From: Isoetes engelmannii
Lineage: Eukaryota > Streptophyta > Lycopodiopsida > Isoetales > Isoetaceae
Length of the DNA: 36,141 nt
Assembly (NCBI GenBank): GCA_011763485.2
Contig: JAANSK020247053.1
Span: 1 to 36,141, forward strand
Direction of reading: 5' to 3'
The notes beneath the pieces are model-generated. The model saw only the letters and a program-made list of their open reading frames with translations, ran no database searches and was not told the DNA's origin. The translations under genes were made by a program, and so were the position numbers. Shown here in pieces: positions 1 through 12,500 of this stretch. Numbering within the stretch: position 1 is the stretch's first letter; every line of letters begins with the position of its first letter.

Positions 1-1400
1 GGGGCGGCCTCAACTCATGCACCACACAATCTGGCAACTCAGATACGTTGATGGCGTAGACCTATTGGCTTACACTCCAGACGACATGCCGTGTCACCTG
101 GACGCCAGTTTATGGGCATGCAGGTCAACTTGGTTAAAACTAAGGTACTGCTAGTTTCATCCTCGCACCAGCCAAGGTCCCCCTCCTTCACTTACCAAGG
201 GCAGACTGTAGAGGTGGCTCCGACCTATAAGTATTTGGGAATCGAAATTTTTAATACCACACATTGAGATGCTTTCATCCGATTGCGCGTCACGGCAGGT
301 TGGAAGGCACTATTTGCAATGCAGAACAATAGTCACAAAACAGAGTTGTATGCCTGGGGTTATCAGTCACACCTGTTCAAGGCCTTGATCGAACCTGCTC
401 TTCTATACAAAGCTGAGGTTTTGGGACCCAGTAATATCCCTTGCCACTTGGAATGACTTGGAACATGTACAGATTGCCTTCTTGGCACACGCACTTGGGG
501 TAAACTCCATAGTTCCATACCAGATCCTATTGCAGAAGACAAGTTTCTTGCCCTTCCAGAGGGCTGCACTGGACTGGGTAATTGCTATGGGTGATGCTCG
601 TCTACCCAATCTTGCTTTGGCCGTAGCACTGGGTCCACAATGCCTTAAAGCCTGCCAGAAGGACAAACAAGCACAATGGTTCTCCCGATGGAATGTACAG
701 ATAGACGTGTGTACGTGTCCGGATGGAGAAGGATCGCAATTAATTGAGACAATACCTCGACAGTTGCTTCCTTAGCAAACTCTGGGATACAGATGCTCTG
801 ACACATGTCAAGATAGCACACTATCGGCAGCAGGTCAATCCCATGCTCACACGAGACCTACAACAATACATACATACTCATTTGCCTATGAAGAAGCGCA
901 GACTGATAGCTTCCATTCGCAAGGATGCACATTGGCTCCGCATTGAGACGAGCTGATGGACTCGAGAGGCACGCGAGGACAGTATCTACCAGTGTTGCCA
1001 ACAGGGCGTCATTGAGGATGAATGCCAGGCTCCTCAGACCTGTCCAGCATTCGATCATATTCGGGCACGGTATGTCCAGTTAGTCATGCCTAACCAGCCG
1101 CTCCATATGCTATTGAATAGAACCTCTGTGGTCTTACTGGGTTCATATCTTCCAGAGGTCATGGATACACGGACTTAGCTATGCCCTCCAGTACGGTATT
1201 GACTCGTGATCGTATCGTATCATATCGTATCGTATCATTATACAGTCTACCAACATATTTATTACTGCTAAGGTTTTTTTCCCTCGAAAGCCCTTTATGG
1301 AGGAGGTTTTTTAATCCTAACAGTAATATGCTTGCTGCTTTCTTTGTTTTGGTCCCATAGGCCAATTAGAAACCTTGGTTCTTGTGGCTGACATTACGTT
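1..1400 (+). mobile_element. Decayed LINE, 3' part of RT to 3' UTR (family A, copy 1)
   Basis: The window opens inside a reverse transcriptase: YVDGVDLL stands where a better copy at 13.4 kb has YADDIDLLG. Then follow VNLVKTKVLLVSSS, QTVEVAPTYKYLGIE, FLAHALGVNSIVPYQILLQ (458-775), MKKRRLIASIRKDAHWLRIE (744-956) and a Cys/His cluster near 985-1060 (CQQGVIEDE, then CPAF). Each block matches the LINE at 12104-15036 read on its own strand. The 3' UTR holds a CGTAT-type microsatellite (1210-1237) and ends near the family tag GGTCCCATAGGCCAATT at about 1352-1369. The copy has several frameshifts and stops and has lost the catalytic AD pair. Its 5' part lies outside the window. Confidence 0.8.
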
Positions 1401-2875
1401 TTCATTACCAGTAAAGCATGTGGAGGAAAAATTAACGCACGTTCATGTTTTAACTAAAGTATATCCGATCGTAGCCAATTTGTACAAGGCCATGTGGCCA
1501 AAGTGTAATATGGCCACCCCCTAACCCTTGCAATCCAGCTTTATCTCCTGCCTTAAGCGACCGATTCTCTTCCGTCAATGATATTTTGAGTTAAATTTTG
1601 AATCTTTGCCATAGAAATAACCAAAGCCTTCAAGGTTAGAATGGATTCCATAGCCAGCATTTAGAAGAAGGATTTTTGCCTTGTAAAGCAAAAGGCAACA
1701 TTTTAGAAGCATTTCTTTCATTTATAAAACCATCTATTATTAACCGTTTGTGTGCCGCCTCGGCTAGTGGAGCTAACAGAATATTGACATGTGATGTTGT
1801 TGTGGGCTAACTGAATAACTCGATGTGGTTGGCATTGAAATTATTCTGAGGGTTGCATGTTCTCTAGTGTAGGCTGCTAATGGCCCCGATGGGCTAGTTG
1901 GCCACACATTCATATTTTTCCAGATTTAGCTGGCTACGCCAAAGTAGGATATGTTCCATGCCAAAGGGTAGTGGCCAGTTCAAACCACAAACTCTTAACC
2001 TTGCCAATTCGAATTTTTGTTTGTAGTCAAAAAATTATCGAGGTAGCCATTTAGAACATCATATAATTTTCACACTTAAAACACATCCACAAAGTTTACA
2101 ATTAAGCTGCAAAATACTTCACATATATTACAAATCTTCATTACAACATTGGATTATGCTTAAGAAAGACTTCACAAAACGTGGAAGCCAGCACTGGCAA
2201 AATTGAATTCAATTCAATTCAATTAATGCATGATGTTAGAAAACACCATAAGTACAATTGATCCAAGTCAAGTACATGTAGTTGCAACGACAAAAGGGGC
2301 TCTTGAATCTTGAATTAAGCAAATCGTTCTGGGGTTTATGCTGGTGCAAGATCTTTGCGATCTTTAGCATTGATTATGTAGAAATATGGCTAATATTGGA
2401 GCAGAGTAGACATTGCAAAGTTGGACCTTTTTTTCTCTTCAAGAATCGGAATAGATATTTCGTCCCAAAAGTTTCTCCTGGAAGAACCCTCGATGAGGAT
2501 TAGGAACGGAGAAAGGATGCCTTGGGCGGCGGAAAAAACAAAGATCCAAGCCTAAAAAGATCCGACCCTATTGATGCAGAATAAAGCAAATCGGTAAGAT
2601 CCTTTGATTTTGTAGAAGTGGCGCCATATTTTTTGCAGTTTCCAGAGGAAAAGATCAAGCAGATGGGCAGTGCTCAAAAAGAATTAATGGGCTGTACGGA
2701 TCCTTAAACTATTGTACGGGCTTGTTACTTCCATTGTGCTTACATGAATATGTCACATCAAAATGCAAAAGTATCTAACTGCAAAGAAAACTACTATATT
2801 TCTCAATCTCTAAAGAAATGTCAAAGTTGGAAAATATGAAGAATATCTTGCACAATAAGCATAAAAAAAAAACAA
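1401..2875. other. AT-rich spacer with no recognised gene
   Basis: I see no coding homology, RNA gene or element ends. The only simple repeat is an AATTC-type microsatellite at about 2201-2224. Confidence 0.5.
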
Positions 2876-2965
2876 GAATAGAATAAAATGGAATGTATTT
2901 TATTGTCCACGAAAACCAATTGGCCTATGGGACCCAAACAAAGAGAGAACATCAAAACTACAAAA
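2876..2965 (-). mobile_element. 3' tip of a LINE (family A, copy 2)
   Basis: On the minus strand this carries the family tag GGTCCCATAGGCCAATTGG, then a short spacer with ACAATAAAAT and an ATTCTATTC-like tail. It matches the last part of the copy at 12104. Only the 3' UTR end is recognisable, as expected for a severely 5'-truncated LINE insertion. Confidence 0.6.
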
Positions 2966-4085
2966 TGCCGCAATATTTTGACTACTTTCGCCACACATTC
3001 CTAACTTTTCATCATTTTACTAGATGCCCTTGGTCAACATACAATGTCTTTTGTATTTTTGAAAACTATCAAAATACCTTTAAGATTTACATTAATTCAA
3101 ATTAATTACATTTATTACCTTAACTAAAAACGTTCATTTATATTAACTATTCAAATACCCTTTACCCTTAAGCATAGTTCGTCAAGGAGCATAGGGCTTT
3201 GTATGAAATACGAAAAGTTCAAGGGCGTTTGGTCTTACATGTGCAAATACATTGACCAGGGGCATTCCGTAAGATTATGAAAAGTAAGGCGTATGTGACA
3301 AAATTTGTCATAATATAAGGGCATTTTGTAAATTTTCCCCATCATGATAGAGCAGCCAAATCATCCAAATGCCATCTCCAGCACCAAAAATCTCCTTTGA
3401 GGTTCAAAGTTTAACAACATATCTGTGTGGTCAAGGAATGAAAGCATATTTGTATGATCCATCTTGCACTACAAAAAAGTGCTCTACGAAATCCAAGGCA
3501 AAATAAAGACAAACATATCCAGCAAGGGAATATAGCAGAGCTAAAATTTCCTTCTCTTTCCTAATTGATTTACAAATTTAAAGATTTAAACGGGCATTAT
3601 TACTGCTGCACTGAAGATATTTTAGGTAGCCATCTAGGACATGGTAAGAATTAGACTACTCAATAACAAACAAGATGAAGAAACCTCCATCTAAAATACA
3701 GTTGCAATGACAACACACAGTGCGTTAGCACTTATTTTTTTAGTCATTGGGAGTGGCGACATCTATTTGTGGAACAGGATGATCCGGAATTGAGGGGCCA
3801 CTTACGACAATCACAGAGGTACTTCTATATTTGTTTCATCGTCAAGTTAAGTCGACATTACATTTGTGAGCTGTGAGTTTCTATACAAGAGTTCGCATAG
3901 CAAGAACAAGGATTTATCAACACGGTTTTATGATCTTAATTTCAGTTTGGCATATACTCGTTCTACTCAAACTTTTCATCTAATCCCATAGTTGGGCTCG
4001 ACTTCTCTGCTGGGTGTTCTAGCATTCCAGAGGGGATTATCAATCAGGAGGGTTACGGCTTGTCTATACTCATGGGAGATTCTTA
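2966..4085. other. Spacer with no recognised gene
   Basis: AT-rich sequence with only short chance reading frames. Somewhere here the left end of the copia-like relic must begin, but I could not identify a 5' LTR. Confidence 0.4.
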
Positions 4086-4349
4086 CACATGATCTTCTCA
4101 ATAGTGACAATTATTACTCTTGGTTTGATAATTTCGAGACTCAATCATCTATCTGAAGTTTTAAAACCTGCTTGGAATCCTGTTACATCAGAAGACAAGG
4201 AGAAAGATTTAACAACTCTCACTCTTCTTAGGGCTACAGTTTTTGATGATTTCAAGAGAGAGCTCAGAACTCTTAAGACATTTTAGCATGCTTTGGAGTT
4301 TGTGCAGCAAAACTCTATACAGAAAGGAGCTAGGCAACAGGTTAATATC

Positions 4350-4802
4350 TATAACGGGCCCATGGTAGACCGCTCGAGTATTCGATCCTTGATTTTGCCT
4401 GTGGGGCATTTCCGGGACACCGACATAAATAGGTAGAAGCGACTACTCATAAACGTCTAGACGATTTTGCCACAGTTGGTTAAGGGTATGTAGGTTAGGA
4501 ACGTTACAACTGATATCAGAGCAGGTCTCAAATTCGAGTCTCCATAGGTGCTTATATGCATGTGTAACTTGGTAACGACCCAGCCAGTGGTATACTGGTT
4601 AAGTCATTGTCGTGGATGCTCGAGGACGAGCATAGTTCTGATGGAAGAGATTGTAACGGGCCCATGGTAGACCGCTCGAGATTCGATCCTTGATTGTGCT
4701 TGTGCCCCAAGACACTGGCATAAATGGGTAGAAGGGACTACTCATAAACGTCTAGACGATTTTGCTCAGCTGGTTAAGGGTATATCGATTAGGAACGTTA
4801 CA
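4350..4802 (+). mobile_element. TRIM (terminal-repeat retrotransposon in miniature), 453 bp
   Basis: Two direct terminal repeats, 4350-4508 and 4652-4802, share the block CCCATGGTAGACCGCTCGAG. They are bounded by the short inverted repeats TGTAACG and CGTTACA. A primer-binding site resembling the initiator Met-tRNA complement (TGATATCAGAGC, 4511-4522) follows the left repeat by two bases. A purine tract (about 4641-4651) precedes the right repeat. A 5-bp target repeat (4345-4349 and 4803-4807, one mismatch) flanks the element. There is no coding capacity, so mobility would have needed proteins from another LTR element. It looks structurally whole. The two repeats have clearly diverged, so the insertion is not recent, and it lies inside the gag-like region of the copia relic. 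Confidence 0.85.
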
Positions 4803-5154
4803 ACATCCAAAGGCAAAGCATAATCTCAAACTTCAAGACTATGCAAGCATGAGAGACCATCTTGGTCAACTGAAGACTCTAAAGAACAAGTACTTTGGTG
4901 CTAGTGGAGATATGGATGATGCCACTCTTATTATCCATGCTCTCAATGGATTGTCTAAAGAAATAGATATATTACTCATTATTATGAGCTGAAGAACTCT
5001 ATTAAGCTAACTTTTCATCAGATCCAAGATCAACTTATGGAGGCAGAATCTAGGTATAAAATGGACAATCATGTGGAAGCAATAAACTACTCTAAGGTTG
5101 TAGAAAGTTTGAAAAGGATGTTGTACAATGTCTTAAGGAGCAAGCTCTCAAGGC

Positions 5155-5429
5155 AGAAGCCAAAATGCTAGAACTCCAGGCAATGTTAAAGCAACGACAT
5201 TCTGCACTTATAGCAGCTAATTGTCATATTGATTTTTTGTTACATGTTTGTCAAGGTACAGAACAGTCTCAGGAAAAAGTTATGCACCAGAAGCTAAAAT
5301 GCTAGAACTCCAGGCAATGTTAAAGCAAAGCAACGACATTCTGCACTTACAACAACTAATTGTCATATTGATTTTTTGTTACATGTTTGTCAAGGTACAG
5401 AACAGTCTCAGGAAAAAGTTATGCACCAG
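5155..5429 (+). repeat. 134-bp tandem duplication in the copia-like coiled-coil region
   Basis: Copy 1 (5155-5288) and copy 2 (5289-5429) both contain AATGCTAGAACTCCAGGCAA, TGTTACATGTTTGTCAAGG and GTTATGCACCAG. The copies are nearly identical apart from a small length difference and a few substitutions, so the duplication is younger than the element around it. Confidence 0.9.
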
Positions 5430-5976
5430 TTGCATCATTTTCAGGATACATCTATGGTGCTTGAAAAAGACTTGAAGGAAGCCAACGCAAAGATAGCACT
5501 TAAGGAAGGAACAGTTGCAGAGCTATCTTTTCCATTGGAAAAGGAGAATTGGTTGAGACTCGGTGTTGAGGATAAAGTTGAAGCTTATAAGCTGAAAATA
5601 CATGATTTAGACGTTACCTTAGTATTTGCCAAAGCTGAAGATTCTGCAACATAGATAGGTACACAAAAGTTACTCAAATCGAAGAGCAAAGTGTTGTGTC
5701 TACAAATGAGGCTGAGTGTTTACAATCCAAGTGGATTGAGTGTGAACATACAAAATTGGAATTTCCAGAAAAAGGAAGTAGTCCACCGTTTCATAGATTC
5801 TCAAAAGAATGCAAAGAGAGATGCAGAACTTACCTCGTTACTTGTTACCACTTGTTCTGAACAAAACACTTGGTTGTACACAATCTGAGGATGATCTTGT
5901 CTTCAGTACGGACTTATTGTATATGCTTCAGTCTTCCAAAATCTTCATTTTCAGCATTGTTCGTCCCCAGGAGGGG

Positions 5977-6162
5977 TGTTAGAATTATGCTGATGTGTAT
6001 GATGACGTCGCACTGCTGAGTCACTTGTCATTGACATGGCACTCTATATATCAGCCATAGTTAGGCCTCATTAGTTAGTTCACTCGATAGCATTGGTTAG
6101 CTTGCTTTTGTCTCTTGCATCTTTCTTCACATTCTTCATCATTAGGTCACAGGATTCTATCA
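5977..6162 (+). repeat. Putative 3' LTR of the copia-like relic
   Basis: It starts TGTTAGAATTATG directly after the purine tract CAGGAGGGG, contains a TATA-like CTCTATATATC, and could end at ...ATTCTATCA (6162), giving TG...CA ends and about 186 bp. The right end is a guess because no partner LTR was found. Confidence 0.5.
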
Positions 6163-6550
6163 ATGAGGATGATGTTCGAAAATCAGGCATCTTGCATCAA
6201 ATTGTGAAGGTGGTTTCAGTCAGTCACTTGGCAGTAAGCAGACCTTTTGGCACCATACAGAAGCAGAAAATGATCTCAAGCTCTACGAGGACCCCAAGCT
6301 TTATCTCCTCATTCTAGTCATATGTAACAGCCTCTTGGAATTAAGCTTGGCATAACAGACTATGAATGCAGATAACGGATAGAATACATCTTGTATGCCA
6401 TAATAGAGCCTAAGTTTATGACAAGGATACAAATTGATTTATATACATCGTTACATCCATCAGAAATAATTACTCACAAATATACACCATATGCTGGTTG
6501 AGACTCAGCTCCTGTTATAAAAAATAGATGGTATAACTCTCTACACAAAC
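6163..6550. other. 3' flank of the HGSNAT-like gene
   Basis: This lies between the putative copia LTR and the HGSNAT stop codon and should include the HGSNAT 3' UTR (minus strand). No canonical AATAAA was found. TATAAATC near 6436-6445 (minus strand) could serve as a weak plant poly(A) signal. Confidence 0.4.
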
Positions 6551-9500
6551 CTATAATTTCCAATAGATACCATACCAATGGAGAAGTCCTGAAACCACAC
6601 CCCAGAACAAAATTTCTGCAAATAATACATACAACAAGGTGCCAACTTTTTGGGAATGCCATACATTGACAAATATGTGCTTTTTTATCCATGAGACCTG
6701 CATGGTGACATTAAAAACAACATCGGTTAATTGCACAAACAGCTTAGGCTCTTTGTTAGGAGGTTGAAAATGCCTGGAACATTTTGGACGTGTAGGACAG
6801 CAATGTAATGACGTACCAAGTTGTTATTTGGAGTCTTCCAATAGAAGCCATTTATAATACCAGCAAATACGTCACACGCAGCCATTACAAAGATGAACAT
6901 TGCATTCATTCCCATCCACTGAAGCAGTAATGTAGGCTTTTGAAGTTGAAATACATCAATCTGCAATAGATGTTTTTCACAACTTCAGTCTTAGCACTAC
7001 GGGATTTGGAACCACAGAGATAGAAAAGGACAATCTATGTGACGAAAAATAAATAATTTCCTTTAGAAATAACACAATATGGTAGGGAATATCGTAATAC
7101 ACACACAAACAAATCCCCATTACTGCGTTCCTACTTCCATCACAAAAGCTTGATTTACTTTAGTTATTATACATTTAGAGAATACACGTCAGCTTGTAAA
7201 AATGCCCTAAACAACCTTTCAGCGCCACTAAAGCTCAGCCGTTCTCTTTATTAATCATGTCTAAGGTTAAGGATAGCATATATCATGTTTTTTCTGACAG
7301 GCACTAGCTAACGTGGGGGGAATGGCATCTAAACTAGTATGTATTAGTTCCTTTATAATGCAATAGCAGACTGATTCATATATACAAAGCAGGATACAGT
7401 TAACATGACAGGAACTTCTCTAAGAAAACCATGCAATAGAACGAGGGTCTAGATTATCTCCATGTTCTGTATAGAATTTATGGTTGCGCTAGCAAACAAT
7501 AAGAATTCGACTCAAATATCTATTGACCGGCTTAAGGATTGGGTTGCCCAGATGGAGGTAGCCTTGGACCTCGTATCATTCAACAATTATTGTATATAGG
7601 CTACTCAATAAGATGTCCCATCTCCTAGCAAGACTATATTAGAGTTTGCGTAGAAACTGTTTTGCAAGTAGTACTTTATGATTAAGGGACACATTGAAAC
7701 AGAAATCATAACAAGTTCAGGCTTTATTGAAGAGGGGTTATATCCACTAACCACTATGTAGAGGATCGAAAATACCATCCCAGCAGCCCCAGTTGTAAAG
7801 CACATATAGCTAAAACTGTACAGTTGTTTATTCAACGGTATTGCTGCAAGTAAAATTTGGCAAACAATAAGCTGATATAGGCATAAGTAAATCAATACCT
7901 AAATCATTGACTGAATCTGCAATCTCTGTACTCTATTAATGTGTAATTTTCCCTCTAAGATCCCCACTGTACAAGTGCAAATGTTATAGCTCGCAACTTA
8001 CAACGCACTATATTCCGTAAAAAAAAATCATATCTATGGGACAAGTGCATTATACAGCCCCCCTCCCCTACGTGGCACAATCGTGGCCCTCCATTCCATG
8101 CATGGAGGGCCCGATATCAGCCCTGCAAGGGGGGGGGGGGGGGGCTGTATAATGCACTCTACCCATATCTATACTAAGTTATCATTGTTGCGGAGCGGAA
8201 GTTCGTGAGCACCATAAAGATGTGCAGTTGGAGGTAACAAAGAAAACATTAGGGCCATTAACAAACTTTTTTGCATAAAAAAGACATACAAATTAGGATT
8301 ATTTAACAAAAAATTCTGATCTTCATATTCTGCTGCAAAGATAAGCAAAAAGGAGTCTAACATCAAGCAGAGCCGTAGTTGCTTAAATACGGCAGGTTTC
8401 TCCTTTCTCTTTAGTTCCGTGGCACTAAATACAAAATGAAGCTTACTCTGGTATTTGGTCCCTATGAATTATATGCAAGATGTATTGGTTATGGAAGAAC
8501 GTAGTTTAAGGAGACGAACTACCATGAGTAAAATGGAGAGCTGTTGCTAGCAATAAGAGTAAAATAGCAAATGTAACCCAATGTAACAACCGTCTTATGT
8601 GATCCTGCAATGATATCTATAATTTTAGTATAATGGCACTGAAAGCTTGCCCATAAGCTTACATATACATACCTTAAAATGGATGAGAACATGCCCGTAA
8701 TGAACCCCGATCAAACAACTCGTTATGGCAGAAATTGAGCTGCATGGATTTGCATCAGTACGCCTTCAATATAATTCTAATTTGAAGTTAAGAATACATT
8801 TTAAATTTATGGTACAATGTAGCTAATGTGTGGCATTTTCAGGCAATTGATGTTTATGAGAGCTATATCAAAGTGCCATCCTTAAACAATTCAACCTTTA
8901 GTAATCTTGTTCTAGCTGCAACTAAATCCAGAAAGACGTCACTGCAAGAAATGGACCTTTCAATGCCAACGGATGCATACCATGTAAGCTCTTTGACTGA
9001 AAATGTGTAACCTTCCATATTGGAACCTTTCAACCAACTGACCTTACGCTAAATCATTGCATCTATGTCAACATCGTTTGAGTGAGACACTTTGGCCCAG
9101 AAAGCCAACACAGATTACCTCTCAATTTGATAATGCTGTAAATTTGTTCGTCACTTTAAAGTTGGACTGAATTGATAGTTATACCTACCTCTTAAATTAT
9201 AGAAAATGTGTAGTAGAAATCAGAATTTAAATTTTCCTTCATAAGATATACCTTAATATGCCTTCAGGTTCAAATGGAGCCTGACACCATACAGGAGCCG
9301 TCACTGGAGCTGGCCCTTGTGCAGGGGAGTTTAAGTCACATGACTGTACAAGTCATAAACATGTTAAAGCATAAACATAGGATTTGACAATATAACTGAT
9401 GTAACCTCTTCTCCCTGGGGGCTTAGGAGGCATGGCTAAGTCGCATTGCTATCTAAGTTGCGTTGATAATCTGTGCAGTCTATGATGGTCCATTTAAACA

Positions 9501-12500
9501 ACCCAGCAAACCACAATACCATGTGCAGCAGAACCCTTGTAGTAGGATTGGATGCGGAACAGATACGGAGGTCTGCATCTAAAAGATTACTGGTTCCTGC
9601 ATCTAATAAGTTTCATTTCGTTGCAAAGACTCTCCAACTTATGGCAAGTTGAGCTTTGAAACAGGACAAAGATGTTTTATGTTGTCCAAATTCCTCCCAA
9701 AACAGCTAATCATCAATAACCTTTATCATTCTTGTGCAAGTCCAATTTCTACATGCACGTCAACCTTATTACCTTTGTTCTTCTCCATGCTGGTCTCACA
9801 TAGAGATGGTTAATGCCCAAAAGTGTTCGATCCACATATCCCACCGCATTACATGCAGGCCCAAAATCTCCTCTTACTCCACATTTCACCTAAGGGAGTC
9901 GCCATGAGAATTGATGAGTTGCATCATATAAAAATTTGCTGCAGAAGAGGAGCCTAACCGTGAAAACTTTTCCTTTAGAGTTGGCAAACGTCCAGTTCGG
10001 CACATATAAGCCATATGTTACAGACAAATACACTAGAACCACCACAATGGCTGTAACCCTGTTCAAACATAAGTCAGGAATCAATGTTGCTTTGCCCACT
10101 GAATTTAAGAAAAAAAATTCCTAATAAAGATCATGTTTCTACCTAAATGTTTGAGCTTGGGACACCCTACTCGAATCAGGGAGATGACATCATCCTTCTT
10201 GGATAGGTTACCCTACAAAAGAGTTTAGACATCAAATTTGGAAAACGGATTTTCTCTGACACCTGGAATTTCAAGGAAAAGTTCAATGCAGCAGACTCTT
10301 TCACAAAGTTCAAGCTAGAAAAGCAAATGGTAAAGAAAGGCTCGAAGAAATAAGCAGGCCAATGGTGAAGCAGGCCAATTGTCTGTGAGGCAATCTCCAT
10401 AACAGGTAGTGTTAAGAGCTCTACTCCCAAGAAAATGTCTCAAAATCCTAGTTTATGAACATTGTATCTTATGTGTCCACCCCCCTCTTTCACTCAAAAC
10501 AAACCCGCATAAAATACAATATTTATCTATATGGGCATAGACATACCAATGCCAGATATATAACTTAAATATTCCAAAGTAGCCATTTGGAAGCTTCAGC
10601 AAACGCCCTTTTGTAGATGCAATCTCCACAAGGGCAGCAACAAAGTATGAAAATGCAATTCGCTGTAATGAAATAGAATCATATAACATTCATATTAGCT
10701 TGGCAAGGTTAGTTTTTTAACTCGAACTAACGAGCTATGTAAATCTAATTTTTTCACGTGGTCAAAGACTTTGTCCCCTTTATAAGTTCTAATCTTAACA
10801 GGACCAAAACAATCACTGCATTGTTAACAAGCATCTTGAACGTGTTGCTAGCATGGGCAAGAGAAAAGGTAAAATGATGCAACATAGATGCATGAATTAC
10901 AGCTAGAGCACGTAGATACAATTGAATTTCAATCCACTTTCAATATCATGAAGTAGCATTGTATATATCTGTGTAATCTGTTCATATCATCGTACCTCAT
11001 CCTATGATTGATATGGCACTACATTTGTAGCATAAGAACACCACATAGCATATCTGTTACCATCCCCTACTTTCTATTTCCATGGTTGTTAGCTCTGCCT
11101 ATGGGTAGGAAAACCACATGGATTATCTGATAGTGGAAGGGTTATCCGGTACTGGAAGATATTGGAAAGCTTATCCGGTACTAGAAGGTAAAACGAATTA
11201 GCAAACATGGGTGAACTCCACACTACATTCCATAAGTGATGAGTAGCAGTTGGTTAATCTTTTAAATCGAATCTTTCCTATATTCCATAATTTTCCTAAT
11301 GTAAGGTAACTTGACATTTCCCTATGCATAAAAGGGACCAAATTATTGAAACATGAAAGGTGGATTCGTACTTGTCCATTGGCTGTACCTTAGAACAAAT
11401 CTTGGGGACAGATCTCAAAGAATCCGGACAGCAAACGAAAGTGCAAAGAAATCTATGTACATATATAGTTTTGTTATTGGGTTGAAGATTATTGCTTAGA
11501 AAGGATCTTTGACTATACATTAGCATAATTCTTCTTCTTAGGAAAAGAATAGCATATCAAAAGCTAACACTGTTAGGTGGCAGAATTGTTACAAAAGGAG
11601 GCACAAAACAAAGACAATCTGCTGACAAGAGTGAAGCTGATGGACCCAAAACCTCAAGGTTTTCCTGAGGTCAGATGTAGATCTTTCACGCTTGTATGAA
11701 CACCTCACTTGGAGGACCCCAAGTTTTCGACCTAAAACTCAAGATAAGAACACCGCAATTTGAGGAGTTCAGGTTTTCGACCTAAAACTCAAGAATTGTT
11801 GCTTCATTTCTGGAGGCTGAGATCAAGACCTTGTTTTGTCCTCTTGTACATTTCTACGACAAAAACTTGTCTTTTTTGCTATATTTCCTGCAGTTCATGC
11901 CAAGAAGATAGGTGTCAGGTCCGGTTCATGCGAACAAGACAACTTGTGTGTAGATCGATCTTGCCATGTGCCAGATAATTTGAGGTTGTGAAGCAAGGTG
12001 GAAATTGAAGGCTGCATGCCTCCCAAGACCCTCCTTACCATGCAAAATAAAGTCTCTATCAAAACATACCTTCAAAAATAGGTCCACATTTCATTATAGC
12101 ATTGGACAATAGAATAGAATAGAATAACATTTTTATCTTCCACGGAGGCCAATTGGCCTATGGGACCTGTACAAAGAGGAACAACAAGCGCATTATGACC
12201 TGGGTGAAAAAAATCCCCCTGGGGAAAAAACTGTGGCAGCAATGAGCTTGTTGGTATACTAAACATAGGGATGCCATCACAAGATAGAGGGCCAAAGCTG
12301 ATGCTGTTCGTCCATGACCTCTTGAAGATATGATCCAAGAGTTCCCACCGCATCAATGGTCAGCAATAGATGGAATGCCTGGCTCGGTACCCTAATCTGT
12401 TCATAAGAGGGGCATGTTTGCAGAGCATGGTGTTCGACCTCAATGACCCCCTGGCGGCAGCTCTGGCAAGTCTTGTCCTCACGTGCTTCCCTTGCCCATC

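Larger units (their letters stand above)
4090..6162 (+). mobile_element. Copia-like LTR retrotransposon relic (gag-like region plus 3' LTR)
   Basis: Parts seen: a gag-like segment (4810-4990) with DYASMRDHLGQLKTLKNKYF and DATLIIHALNGLSKEID, resembling the copia gag-polypeptide (UBN2-type) family; a long Glu/Lys-rich coiled-coil segment to about 5650; a polypurine tract (5968-5976); and an LTR opening TGTTAGAATTATG at 5977. No pol domain is recognisable between the gag-like region and the tract, so it may descend from a non-autonomous gag-only derivative. A TRIM is inserted at 4350-4802, and a 134-bp tandem duplication lies at 5155-5429. The element is broken in several places and looks old. 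Confidence 0.6.

Noticed and set aside
4350-4802. tRNA-like words (GGTTAAG, TCGATCC) in the TRIM
   Set aside because: They do not form a cloverleaf. The terminal repeats, primer site and purine tract explain the sequence better as a TRIM.
6093-6317. 74-codon plus-strand frame starting MVSLLLSL
   Set aside because: It overlaps the putative copia LTR and the HGSNAT 3' flank. The hydrophobic start is a chance reading of a T-rich LTR.
9936-10124. Plus-strand 62-codon open frame
   Set aside because: Shadow of HGSNAT exon 6 on the minus strand.
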